This document shows positions 15,571 through 23,182 of a DNA stretch of 38,422 nucleotides, one piece after another; position 1 is the stretch's first letter; each line of letters starts with the position of its first letter. Source of the stretch: Pseudomonadota bacterium. Its GTDB lineage: Bacteria; Bdellovibrionota_C; UBA2361; OMII01. The stretch covers positions 1-38,422 of the forward strand of contig JAPLFS010000033.1 of assembly GCA_026390555.1 (NCBI GenBank). Reading direction: 5' to 3'. The translations under genes and the position numbers were made by a program. The notes below the pieces were generated by a model. It was not told the DNA's origin. It made no database searches and was given only the letters and a program-made list of their open reading frames with translations.

Positions 15571-15780
15571 TTAAAGGTAGCCCCTTTAGCCGGTAGGGGT
15601 CCTCCCAAATAATTGTTTGCCGTGGGCTTAGGAATCGAGCTCCACGTATACGTGGTTTGAGTTCTTGAGAAAACTTGAGCTCCTGCCACTATTTTGTTTC
15701 GGAGTGTTTCAGGAAGCTGGTAGTATAAGGCTAGGAATGCACCTCAGTTTTTAAGTGCACTTGCATTAAAGGAATAGTTA
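15571..15780. other. Leader region of the glycosidase gene with a 14-bp palindrome
   Basis: No gene seen. CCACGTATACGTGG at 15642-15655 is a perfect palindrome, bracketed by two GAGCTC sites, and could be an operator. AAAGGAAT a few nt before the ATG at 15781 is the likely ribosome-binding site. Confidence 0.4.
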
Positions 15781-16974
15781 ATGACGAATTATCTCAAAGT
15801 TTTATTAAGCCTTTATGTAGCTGTCGTTTCTCTCTTTGCTACTTCATTCTCATACGCAGCTCCAACGCAGCGAGGGTTTCAAATCCCGCTGAATGGTATT
15901 TCGGAGCCAGTGCTCGATGACCTCATAGCGAACTGGAGGATCAATGTCGTTCGAGTTCAGGTAGGTGATAACGCCAATATGGATGGGCTAACCGACGCAG
16001 CCTACGACGTGATGATGGAATCTCAGTTCCAGCTTCTTGATTCTGTGCTCCCACTCTTCGCCGCCCGCGGGCTGAAGATGGTGTTTATTATGTACTCTCC
16101 ACCAGGTGGGTTCGAAACCCGTGAAAGTCCATCACATTACAAGATGTTTTCCGATGCCACATTAGGGGATGCGTTTATAGCAAAATGGCAAGAGATCATG
16201 GCGCGGTACGGATCAAATGCTGCCATCGCTGGGTTCGATCTAGTTAATGAGCCGGCTATGCGTAAGTCTCTACTTGGCGCTGGCGCTAAGAACTGGAATG
16301 GGTTGCTTCTCTCCACGATTGCGGCGATTAGAGAAACGCATCCTACAGTTCCCCTTTTTGTGAAGCCGCTGTACGGCGACCCTTCTCAGTTGACCAGTTT
16401 GCCGGCTATTAACGATGCTAATGTGGTATACACGTACAACGCATACTTTTTTAATAGCTACCAGCAGTCTGGAGTCTCCGACCCTCCTTTTTCGATAGAT
16501 CCTCCGACGACAAAGGCAATTAATGACAAGCTTCGTAGAATACTCGCGTCGTTCTATCTGAAGATCTATTCACAAGTTGAAGCGAAGACATTGCCCGCGA
16601 CGGCGTTTCCCCCGCGTCTAAGCGTTGGAGAGGCTACGATATCGGCATGCGCTACGGGAGCCTCTAGCTTTTTGAGTGGCTTATTAACTGCGCTTGAGAC
16701 GGACGAGTCCGCTGCGTCCGTTAAAAGGAGGGAGAGAGTGCTCAGAGAGTGGAAGCGGGCGCGGCGAAATTTTAGGAGCCTTCCAAAGCCTAGTTTTTTA
16801 GTAGCAGATTTTAAGAAGGATGTCGCGCACGATAGTTATGTGATTCATGCGTTTAACGAAGCGCGCATATGGGATCCTCGGTATGTATGTGACGCGTCGG
16901 GAAACCTCACCTACTCTGCGACTGAGACCGATCGGGAGGCTGTGCTTAAGGCCTTCTTTAGGTTGAACGGGTAG
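15781..16974 (+). CDS. Secreted GH5-like glycoside hydrolase (cellulase family)
   Basis: 397 residues with a signal peptide (about 1-26, ending SYAA). The TIM-barrel order of family GH5 is recognisable: NVVRVQVGDN near the start, FDLVNEP with the acid/base Glu157, and LSVGEATISA with the nucleophile Glu284. The usual histidine of the HxY motif between them is replaced in YTYNAYFF by Asn. It probably cleaves a beta-glycan outside the cytoplasm; the substrate cannot be told. It stands alone between repeats R3 and R4. Codon use is close to the host's, so it may be an older acquisition than the dioxygenase. Confidence 0.82.
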   Translation: MTNYLKVLLSLYVAVVSLFATSFSYAAPTQRGFQIPLNGISEPVLDDLIANWRINVVRVQVGDNANMDGLTDAAYDVMMESQFQLLDSVLPLFAARGLKMVFIMYSPPGGFETRESPSHYKMFSDATLGDAFIAKWQEIMARYGSNAAIAGFDLVNEPAMRKSLLGAGAKNWNGLLLSTIAAIRETHPTVPLFVKPLYGDPSQLTSLPAINDANVVYTYNAYFFNSYQQSGVSDPPFSIDPPTTKAINDKLRRILASFYLKIYSQVEAKTLPATAFPPRLSVGEATISACATGASSFLSGLLTALETDESAASVKRRERVLREWKRARRNFRSLPKPSFLVADFKKDVAHDSYVIHAFNEARIWDPRYVCDASGNLTYSATETDREAVLKAFFRLNG

Positions 16975-17066
16975 GGCGGCCTCGGTGACCGCAGGTGTGC
17001 ATATAACCTAGAATGAAATTTGTGGGGCACCGGCCTAGGTGACCACTGGTAGCAATGTTTCGTATT

Positions 17067-17174
17067 CAGATTGGTACGAGGCTAATTCTGGCCCATCAAC
17101 CACGCAACATCGCGCAACCTCCTTACCACACCCTCTCGGGCCTGCGAGGATGGTCTGTCTATTGCTCCTTTTTT
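17067..17174 (+). repeat. Island repeat copy R4 (part A only)
   Basis: CAGATTGGTACGAGGCTAAT to CTATTGCTCCTTTTTT, with the A2 subtype GCCTGCGAGGATGGTCTGTC as in R2. After the T-tract the sequence departs from part B and continues into an IS-derived remnant (GCTATTAACCAAACTCTGG). Confidence 0.8.
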
Positions 17175-17197
17175 GCTATTAACCAAACTCTGGGGAG

Positions 17198-17416
17198 GTG
17201 GTTGCCCGTATTCACGAGGTTCGCCTAAATCACCCGCATGCGCTCACTAAAGCCTTAGCCGATCGTGTCCTCGCTCAACTCCAGCAGAGCCTGTAAACAA
17301 TTCTACAAATCTTGAGCGTCTCTATATTTGAGAAAACACCCATTTTGCCACTCTTTAGTGATGTTGATGACTTAGTTGAAGGGCTAGACAGCCCTAAACA
17401 ATTGAGATTATTCTAA
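17198..17416 (+). pseudogene. C-terminal remnant of an IS4-type transposase
   Basis: One frame reads VVARIHEVRLNHPHALTKAL, DRVLAQLQQSL, a TAA at 17294-17296, then TILQILSVSIFEKTPILPLF and a tail ending SPKQLRLF followed by TAA. The segment SLY-x-ILQILS-x-x-LFEKTPI ending in QLxLF is the usual C-terminus of IS4-family transposases. The stop replaces the Tyr expected in SLYTILQ. Upstream of the first Val the frame is closed and the match is lost. A dead fragment, identified from memory of the family tail only. Confidence 0.5.
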
Positions 17417-17471
17417 AGGAACCCGGACACTAGAGCACTTCACCTAATTAACCCAAAGCGCACAATCTCTC

Positions 17472-17500
17472 TTGACACGTTGTCGCTTTCAGGCGACAAT
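17472..17500 (+). promoter_or_regulatory. Toxin-antitoxin promoter with overlapping palindromic operator
   Basis: A -35 TTGACA (17472-17477), a 17-nt spacer and a -10 GACAAT (17495-17500). Between and across them lies the inverted repeat TTGTCGC-N6-GCGACAA (17480-17499), placed where a bound antitoxin would block RNA polymerase, as expected for autoregulated TA modules. Confidence 0.65.
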
Positions 17501-17517
17501 CAACAGGTGGAGCCGAA

Positions 17518-17796
17518 ATTAAAGCGGATAAAACCTACATTAGGTCGAATGGTAAAGCGCTATTTGAAGAATGGATCACAAGTATTCGGGATAAATCCAT
17601 AGCGGCGAAGATCTTCACGAGAATCGACCGCCTGCGGCTAGGAAACTTTGGTGATTGTAAGAGTGTTGGAAATGGAGTGTTTGAACTTCGCTTGCATTTT
17701 GGGTCTGGTTACCGAATTTATTTTGGTGTCGTCGGATCAGAGGTGGTTCTCCTATTACTAGGAGGGGATAAGTCTTCTCAAAAGAAGGATATTTAA
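17518..17796 (+). CDS. RelE/HigB-like toxin (Gp49 / HI1419 family), ATT start
   Basis: 92 residues if started at ATT 17518. The body WITSIRDKSIAAKIFTRIDR, LGNFGDCKSVGNGVFELRLH, GSGYRIYF and LLLLGGDKSSQKKDI matches the family of ribosome-dependent or mRNA-cutting killer proteins paired with HI1420-type antitoxins. The frame has no ATG, GTG or TTG near its start. AGGTGGAG (17505-17512) stands 5 nt before an in-frame ATT, followed by AAAGCGGATAAA, where ATGAAA would be expected. The family length (90-110) fits. Either it is initiated at a near-cognate codon, which would keep toxin levels low, or its start is lost. The C-terminus is slightly short, ending just after the GGDKS motif region. Confidence 0.75.
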   Translation: MKADKTYIRSNGKALFEEWITSIRDKSIAAKIFTRIDRLRLGNFGDCKSVGNGVFELRLHFGSGYRIYFGVVGSEVVLLLLGGDKSSQKKDI

Positions 17797-17827
17797 AAGG
17801 CAAAATTGTATTGGAAGGAATTTTCAA

Positions 17828-18157
17828 ATGGCTAAACAGAAAAGACGCATAAAATCCAAAGACTACGACAGCTTCCTGAAAAAGCAGCTACAAGACCCCG
17901 ACATGTCGGCCGAGTATCTCTCTGCAGCAGTAAGAGAAGGCTCGCTGGAGGGCTTCCTGATTGCTCTTAAAAGTGTTGCCGACGCCCATGGTGGGATTGG
18001 TACTATTGCCAAAGTAACAAACCTCAATCGCCAAAGTATGTACCGAATGTTTTCTGAGCGAGGCAATCCTACAGTTTCAAATTTATTAACGGTGCTTCAT
18101 GCCCTCGGTATTGAAATCTCCTTCATTTCCCAGGAGAAGAAGAAAAAGGCGGCATAA
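17828..18157 (+). CDS. HTH antitoxin of the HI1420 / addiction-module antidote family
   Basis: 109 residues. A basic N-terminus is followed by AVREGSLEGFLIALKSVADA, then a Cro/C1-like helix-turn-helix (GIGTIAKVTNLNRQSMYRMF, about 57-76) and GNPTVSNLLTVLHALGIEIS. This arrangement is typical of the antitoxin that follows HigB/Gp49-type toxins. It begins 31 nt after the toxin stop, with GGAAGGAAT before its ATG. It should bind both the toxin and the operator at 17480-17499. The toxin-first gene order is normal for this family. Confidence 0.88.
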   Translation: MAKQKRRIKSKDYDSFLKKQLQDPDMSAEYLSAAVREGSLEGFLIALKSVADAHGGIGTIAKVTNLNRQSMYRMFSERGNPTVSNLLTVLHALGIEISFISQEKKKKAA

Positions 18158-18375
18158 CTCACGCAAATCACAATTTTCAATATGCCCTCTCCCTTATTAA
18201 CCCAGCCGTCCTCAACAAATACGAATCCCCTTCTTTTTCTTCTTCTAATCCTCCCAAATACCCCTCAACCAAATTCAGCCACAGATCCCTAAAGGATAAG
18301 GATAGGAAGAAGATGCAGATTGCGAGGTAGAATCAGATTGGTCATGAACTAGCTGTGTATATCGGGAGGTAAGCA

Positions 18376-19350
18376 ATGGAGATCAGGCGATCAGACGTAA
18401 CAAAAATTAGCGGAGAGCATCGCTCTTATCTGTTAGAGGAGCTGAAAGTCACGTCTAAAGACCTTTTAGCCGTCGGGACAGAGGCTGAGGTGTACTGTTA
18501 TGGAGAATCCCACGTACTAAAACTCTATGCCGATCCAAGTCGATTGGTAAACCTCAAGACCCTCAAGGCATTTTATGACTCGCTGGATGATACGCCGAGT
18601 GGATTAAAGCTTCCCCGGATCGTTACGATCAAAGAGTCTGGGCCTCTTATTGCCGTTATTGAATCAAAAGTTCCCGGTCAGCCCTTGGAAGGAATGTTGG
18701 AAAAGCTAGATCGCTCCAATCAAGAGCAAGCTGAAGAGATTTACTTGAAAGCAGTCCGGGCGCTTGCAAAGATTAAAATTATCTACCCGCCGGCCAAGTA
18801 CATGCTGTTTGACGAAAGTGAGGAAAGCTCAACCTCCAATCAAACATGGCCCCAGTTTTACGAGAGGCTTCTCTTAGAAAAAGTGCACAAGACGGGCGAG
18901 CTTCTACCGAATAATGTAGCAGATTTTAGAGCCAAGTTTGAGTGTCTAGTTGAGTCCATCAGGACGGATACTGCCGTGGATATATCAGCAATTCACGGTG
19001 ATTTCTATCCGGGTAACCTGTTGGTCTCTGCAGACCTGTCCCGAGCCGAGGGATTGGTTGATTTTGGATCCTTTACGCTCTTTGGTGACAATATGCTCGA
19101 TGTAGCAAGTGCTATCGGATTTTACCGTATGTACGATCCAGAGCGACGCGCGATTCGGAATGCACTTCTGGACCGTGCCGAGGCAATGCTGCCGTCTCTG
19201 GACAACTACCGTCTCTATCGCTACTTGGCAGCACATGCCATTGTTACCTGTGACCTATATATCTCTGAGCCCGATCCACGGAGCAATGGACATTTTCAGT
19301 GGGCGGTTGAAATTCTTGAAGACTCGCGGATTTGGTCTAGTCTGAGGTAG
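18376..19350 (+). CDS. APH-family phosphotransferase (aminoglycoside/choline kinase fold)
   Basis: 324 residues of protein-kinase-like fold. The N-lobe has LAVGTEAEVYCYGESHVLKL with the ATP-site Lys49. The catalytic loop HGDFYPGN (207-214) contains the base Asp209, and VDFGS (228-232) is the metal-binding DFG. The substrate cannot be predicted: APH-type enzymes act on aminoglycosides, macrolides, choline, homoserine or sugars. GGGAGGT stands 7 nt before the ATG. It lies alone between the TA pair and repeat R5; the 218-nt gap before it shows no gene. No acquired-resistance gene is recognised at sequence level. Confidence 0.85.
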   Translation: MEIRRSDVTKISGEHRSYLLEELKVTSKDLLAVGTEAEVYCYGESHVLKLYADPSRLVNLKTLKAFYDSLDDTPSGLKLPRIVTIKESGPLIAVIESKVPGQPLEGMLEKLDRSNQEQAEEIYLKAVRALAKIKIIYPPAKYMLFDESEESSTSNQTWPQFYERLLLEKVHKTGELLPNNVADFRAKFECLVESIRTDTAVDISAIHGDFYPGNLLVSADLSRAEGLVDFGSFTLFGDNMLDVASAIGFYRMYDPERRAIRNALLDRAEAMLPSLDNYRLYRYLAAHAIVTCDLYISEPDPRSNGHFQWAVEILEDSRIWSSLR

Positions 19351-19445
19351 AGAGAAACTGCGGGATCCTCACTCACGGAGCCGCGCGTATATACTGCGAC
19401 AGCTGCAAACACTCACTCCTCGTTGCCTTCTCCTGTCCTTCTCCT

Positions 19446-19710
19446 GTAAGAAGATCATTGTTACGGGGTTACTTCTGGCGTATCAACCGCGCAACCTCGC
19501 GCAACCTCGTTCCCACACCCTCTCGGAGCTTTGGGGGTCGTGTATCTATTGCTCCTTTTTTCGCGACTTGCACCATATTCCCTCACCAAACATGCAACAG
19601 AACCGGGCTTAATGTGCTGCGGTCAGGGCCAAGCCCTACAAAACCCTCACGGAAACCACTCTGCCTCTAGAACAAATACTTGCTAAAAGTGAATTGAGCT
19701 CTCTATCCTT
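19446..19710 (+). repeat. Island repeat copy R5 (parts A and B, complete)
   Basis: Part A begins GTAAGAAGATCATTGTTACG and carries CGGAGCTTTGGGGGTCGTGT as in R3. Part B runs from TCGCGACTTGCACC to CTCTCTATCCTT, with one base lost near 19670. It is the most diverged B copy, for example AACCGGGCTTAATGTGCTG where others have AACCACGCTAGAGGTGCTG. It separates the kinase gene from the membrane-protein gene. Confidence 0.85.
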
Positions 19711-19754
19711 GAACAACTATTAGCGGTGAGAACAGACCAGCTAAGGAGGTACGG

Positions 19755-20060
19755 ATCTCCTACACACTTCCTCTTGTGGTCATGAGCGCAATTGCGGGAG
19801 CTCTCGGAAAGCAGATTTTCGGTATTTCCATGGGGCCCTTGGGTGGGCTCGCGTCACTCCTCGGCGGAAAAGTAGCGCTCTACATCTATTTTAAGGGCGT
19901 ACCATCGATGGTAAAGATCTCTTTGGAGAAGCAGGTCGTTTTCTTCATCTCTGTCTTCCGAGCCGCCCTCGCTACAGGTGCCGTCATCTCTTTCCTCGTG
20001 GGGAGGTTATTGCCTACGACGCCGACAGGGCTCGATACTTTGATGATTACTCCGCGATAA
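19755..20060 (+). CDS. Small membrane protein of unknown family, ATC start proposed
   Basis: 101 residues if started at ATC 19755 (MSYTLPLVVMSAIAGALGKQ), 94 from GTG 19776. AAGGAGG (19743-19749) is 5 nt from the ATC but 26 nt from the GTG, so the near-cognate codon fits the ribosome-binding site better. The product is hydrophobic with three likely membrane segments (about 4-20, 27-45 and 58-83) and Gly-rich turns (GPLGGLASLLGG). I do not recognise the family; it may be a fragment of a larger transporter. It ends before a strong terminator and faces the channel-like gene at 20111 tail to tail. Confidence 0.5.
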   Translation: MSYTLPLVVMSAIAGALGKQIFGISMGPLGGLASLLGGKVALYIYFKGVPSMVKISLEKQVVFFISVFRAALATGAVISFLVGRLLPTTPTGLDTLMITPR

Positions 20061-20080
20061 ATGACTATGCTATAAGCACG

Positions 20081-20106
20081 AAAAGGGGCGCATCAACGCC
20101 CCTTTT
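20081..20106. terminator. Bidirectional rho-independent terminator
   Basis: AAAAGGGGCG-CATCAA-CGCCCCTTTT forms a 10-bp stem with a 6-nt loop and A/T tracts on both sides. It sits between the convergent small membrane-protein gene (plus) and the channel homologue (minus) and can serve both. Confidence 0.9.
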
Positions 20107-20110
20107 TATC

Positions 20111-21229
20111 TCAATGGAGCGGCCTCACAAAATTATACACTGTGGATACAAGCAAAAAAGCCATGAAGAATATCTGGAACCGAATATCGACCTTATTAAG
20201 ACGGGCGATCATCGCACCCCGCTCTGACTCAGGCGTATCGTTAAGCTTGTTCGAGGCCCATACAAAGAGCCAGAACAGGCCAAGGGTAACGAGGTAACAC
20301 GCGCCATAGACCTGATCTAGATAGGTTATGTACGGCAATATCGGAAGACTCTGTCGATACCCCTGCTGAAGAAAAACCAGCGTTAAGAGCGCGGTTGAAG
20401 GGATTGCGATTCGAACCTCCCACAGCGAAGCTTCGAGAGTTGGTGCCAGGAGCACCATCATCATCACAATCACCAAAGGAATAATAAGTTGAATGATCGA
20501 GGCGAACGCCGATTTATGGTACTCTATCTCCAATCTTACTTGGCTGAATTCAGTCGAACTCTTCTTGCCTGCGTCATGGAAGCCAAAACCGGTCCCATAA
20601 CGCTGGAGATATTCACGGAGTGCGAATCCATTAGTCACAAATCCGATATTATCGATGTACGGTCCTACTCCTGAATGGGTCTTGTCTCCAACGAGTCTCA
20701 CCTTGTTCGAATCGAAGGCATCGCTGATAAAGTTTAAGCCAAGCACGATAGGAACTGTAATCCTCTCAAACGGGTAGCGATGCAGGTTCATCCCGTCGAT
20801 GTAAAAACGACCGGCAAACCGCAACATCTGGCTATAATCTCCATTCGGCATGAGAACCGGCTTGGGATGAAGCGTCTTAGTCACTGCGTCCCACGAGTTC
20901 ACGCGGTTAATCGGAGTAATCACCTGCTCGATACTTAGATCTTCCTCTTCAAGGAGCTTCTGAAACGCTTGTGGCCATGAAACCCACGCAACGAGCTCTG
21001 CCGCGATAGACTGAGTAGCAAGGTTTAAATCGTACACATTCTCAATGAACATTCCGACCCGCACTGGAGTAACTCCAGAGGGCACGGCGGTAGACTCAGA
21101 CACGGGGATAAGCTCACCTCCGTAATCAAACGGCTTTACCGAGAACTTTCCACTCCGATTCGCCCAGACCACAGCAACAAAACTCAGTAGAGCTACCGCT
21201 ATCAAGATCTTTTTAATTATTTTGCCCAT
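20111..21229 (-). CDS. Prokaryotic pentameric ligand-gated ion channel homologue (GLIC/ELIC-like)
   Basis: 372 residues from the ATG at 21229; GGAG stands 4 nt before it, and an in-frame GTG at 21253 is less likely. After an N-terminal hydrophobic segment comes an extracellular beta-sandwich (VTPVRVGMFIENVYDLNLAT, RRAG-type region LRFAGRFYIDGMNLHRYPFE, where YPFE sits like the FPF/FPxD of the Pro-loop). Four membrane segments follow: M1 (about 242-263), M2 with EVRIAIPSTALLTLVFLQQG (about 270-290), M3 after LPYITYLDQVYGA (about 302-325), and M4 near the C-terminus (about 350-368). Spacing and the TALLTLVF core are those of the bacterial Cys-loop-like channels. The ligand is unknown. Confidence 0.75.
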   Translation of the reverse strand: MGKIIKKILIAVALLSFVAVVWANRSGKFSVKPFDYGGELIPVSESTAVPSGVTPVRVGMFIENVYDLNLATQSIAAELVAWVSWPQAFQKLLEEEDLSIEQVITPINRVNSWDAVTKTLHPKPVLMPNGDYSQMLRFAGRFYIDGMNLHRYPFERITVPIVLGLNFISDAFDSNKVRLVGDKTHSGVGPYIDNIGFVTNGFALREYLQRYGTGFGFHDAGKKSSTEFSQVRLEIEYHKSAFASIIQLIIPLVIVMMMVLLAPTLEASLWEVRIAIPSTALLTLVFLQQGYRQSLPILPYITYLDQVYGACYLVTLGLFWLFVWASNKLNDTPESERGAMIARLNKVDIRFQIFFMAFLLVSTVYNFVRPLH

Positions 21230-21552
21230 GGCTCTCCATTTTAGCTGTACCACTCCGGCAGGAAGTGCAAACCCCCTCTCCGCGTCCTATCTAACTTCTT
21301 TTTTTTGAATGGACCACCCTTTTCGGGGCTAATCCCCCCCGGGGAGGTCAAAGTAGCCGCCCAAGCAGCGTAGGATCGAAAAACTATGCCCCAAGACAGG
21401 TCAGAGATACCAGTATCCCTCGTCCTTAAACCTAGAGATTTTTTTATCAATACCGACGATCCAGTTGTTGTGAACTATGTAGGCGGTGTTTTTGAGGTAG
21501 TTTTAAAAGCTGGTTTAGTAAAATATCTTTCCGTTTGGAAACTCACGCTGCG
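21230..21552. other. Intergenic region between the channel homologue and repeat R6
   Basis: No convincing gene. A GC hairpin-like stretch CGGGGCTAATCCCCCCCGGG lies near 21334. A 67-codon plus frame from 21386 has no ribosome-binding site or recognisable motif and runs into the repeat, so I treat it as chance. Confidence 0.4.
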
Positions 21553-21739
21553 TAAGATCATTGCTATAAGATCATTGGTACGAGGCTAATTCTGGCCCAT
21601 CAACCGCGCAACATAGCGCAACCTCGTTCCCACATCCTCTCGGACCTGCGGCGGTCGTGTGTCTATTGCTCCTTTTTTCGTGGAGCAGAAGTAACCCCGT
21701 ACCAATGATCTATTACCAATGATCTATACCAATGATCTA
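21553..21739 (+). mobile_element. Island repeat copy R6: MITE-like element with inverted, iterated ends
   Basis: Part A with its own right end. Left end GATCATTGGTACGAGGCTAA (21570) and right end TTAACCCC-type GTAACCCCGTACCAATGATC (21691-21710) are inverted copies, giving a 141-bp core. Inverted identity extends about 26 nt with few mismatches. The tip motif TAGATCATTGGTA is iterated outward: twice on the left (from 21553) and three times on the right (to 21739), as in transposase binding arrays. Inside, GCTCC-TTTTTTCGT-GGAGC forms a hairpin. No coding capacity. Confidence 0.75.
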
Positions 21740-21771
21740 AATGGCTCCCAGTTCGTGGGATCGAGGTGGTG

Positions 21772-22992
21772 CTATCTACGTGGGACGGGACAAGATTCAA
21801 GGTAACCAAGCAAAAAAAGTGGTATTTTTGAGTTGCTAGCTTCTAGTTGATCACTAAAGATGACTTTTTTTAGCTTTTCTGGCATTCCCTTGAATTGCCG
21901 AAATGTCTTACCTGATCCTCCTATTTCAATCACTACTTCAGTTGTGCCTTTTCCCACAATGAAATCTGGTGTTTTTTCACCTCGGATAGATTTTAAATAA
22001 GAAAAATCCATCCCTGCAGATATAAAACAACTAGTAGCGAAATCTTCTCGCAATCCACCAATTGCATTTTTATAAGGCAATTCTAAAAGTCGATATGGCA
22101 ATGTTAGAAGAATCTTTGGCTCGAGCATGACATTCGTGCCTCTTGGTTGCACCTGCCGAACTATAAAAGCCTGCTCAAGAAGCTCTAAATACTGGCAGGC
22201 CTTGTAGCGAGTTATTTTTAAATTATTAGAAATACTGCTTGGACTTACGTCTGATACGGGTGCTCTCGCAATGAATTGAAATACCTTTTTTATTTTATTT
22301 AGTTCATCGATATTTAAACTCCTCAATCTTGGAATGTCATATCCAATCACCTTCTCAAGATTTGCTCTCAATGCCGGCATGATATCATCTACTTCCAAAC
22401 TAAAAGCGTAATTATGCCCCATTAAATATTTGTTAAATAATGGCGCATGCGCAATATGTTCCGCGGTAAAATTACTCTCCAGTAAGTCTTCCCAACTAAT
22501 CGCCGGGGGGACAGGGACAGATTGAAATTTTAAAAACTCTCTGAATGTAAATGGTAACGTTGGTATTACCTTTACGCGCCTCGATAAATCATGTGCCGAC
22601 TCAACTAACTTTAAAGCAACAGAACTTGAAAAAACGATCTCCACCTCTAAAGAATCGAAAATCATCTTAAGAAAACGGTTTATATCTTCAAGATAATGCA
22701 CTTCATCTAGAAGGAATTTTTTAAACTTAAACTCTTGGTTAAGCTTTTGAACCAGTAAAAATAAATCTGTGTCAGGTTCGAGAGTGTCTAAAGAAATATA
22801 TATGGAATCATTCGACTGTGCGTGAACTTGCTTAAGCAACATTGTCTTGCCCACGCCCCTCGGACCAAGGAGTGCCAGAAAAACTTTATCTTTATGCAAG
22901 ATAATCTGCCGAAATTCCGTGCGGAATAATGCCCCGCCGCCCCCCTGCGCCTTCGCCAAGGTGCTTAAGTGTAGTATTTGCTCTAGCTCCAT
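21772..22992 (-). CDS. AAA_14/DUF4143-type ATPase, AT-rich
   Basis: 406 residues from the ATG at 22992; a TTG at 23028 is possible but would lie among the putative operator boxes. The P-loop LGPRGVGKTMLLKQVH (about 41-56) and Walker B FLLDEVHYLEDINRF are followed by a winged-helix region and a C-terminal DUF4143/PD-(D/E)XK-like domain (EKTPDFIVGKGTTEVVIEIG). Proteins of this family are common in accessory DNA and are often compared with TA or defence ATPases, but their function is unproven. There is no Shine-Dalgarno sequence, and the base composition is low in GC, both unlike the core genes. A second family member lies at 28275. Confidence 0.85.
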   Translation of the reverse strand: MELEQILHLSTLAKAQGGGGALFRTEFRQIILHKDKVFLALLGPRGVGKTMLLKQVHAQSNDSIYISLDTLEPDTDLFLLVQKLNQEFKFKKFLLDEVHYLEDINRFLKMIFDSLEVEIVFSSSVALKLVESAHDLSRRVKVIPTLPFTFREFLKFQSVPVPPAISWEDLLESNFTAEHIAHAPLFNKYLMGHNYAFSLEVDDIMPALRANLEKVIGYDIPRLRSLNIDELNKIKKVFQFIARAPVSDVSPSSISNNLKITRYKACQYLELLEQAFIVRQVQPRGTNVMLEPKILLTLPYRLLELPYKNAIGGLREDFATSCFISAGMDFSYLKSIRGEKTPDFIVGKGTTEVVIEIGGSGKTFRQFKGMPEKLKKVIFSDQLEASNSKIPLFLLGYLESCPVPRR

Positions 22993-23001
22993 TTTCTGGG
23001 T

Positions 23002-23054
23002 TTTAGCAAACAATTTACTAAAATGCAATGTATTTTGTAAAGTGATTTACTAAA
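23002..23054. promoter_or_regulatory. Repeated TTTACTAAA boxes upstream of the DUF4143 ATPase
   Basis: Near-palindromic boxes TTTACTAAA at 23014-23022 and 23046-23054 are 32 bp apart (three helical turns), each followed by ATG and AAT on the plus strand. Weaker boxes TTTAGCAAA (23002-23010) and TTTGTAAA (23033-23040) lie between or beside them. They are directly upstream of the gene, so they may be an operator for its own product or for a partner. Confidence 0.5.
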
Positions 23055-23182
23055 ATGACAATACTTGTAAGCCAAAAGAGGGTTTAACGATTAAATTTGG
23101 TAACTGGTCACCGTAGTTTAATGTCGCGATTCAAGCTATTGAGATTACGGCGAAGTTTCAGATGACCTGAGCGGTTACGCGA

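Noticed and set aside
18376-19350. Specific aminoglycoside resistance gene
   Set aside because: Only the general APH fold motifs are visible; nothing identifies an antibiotic as substrate.
21386-21589. 67-codon plus-strand frame before repeat R6
   Set aside because: No ribosome-binding site, no family features, and it runs into the repeat end; probably chance.
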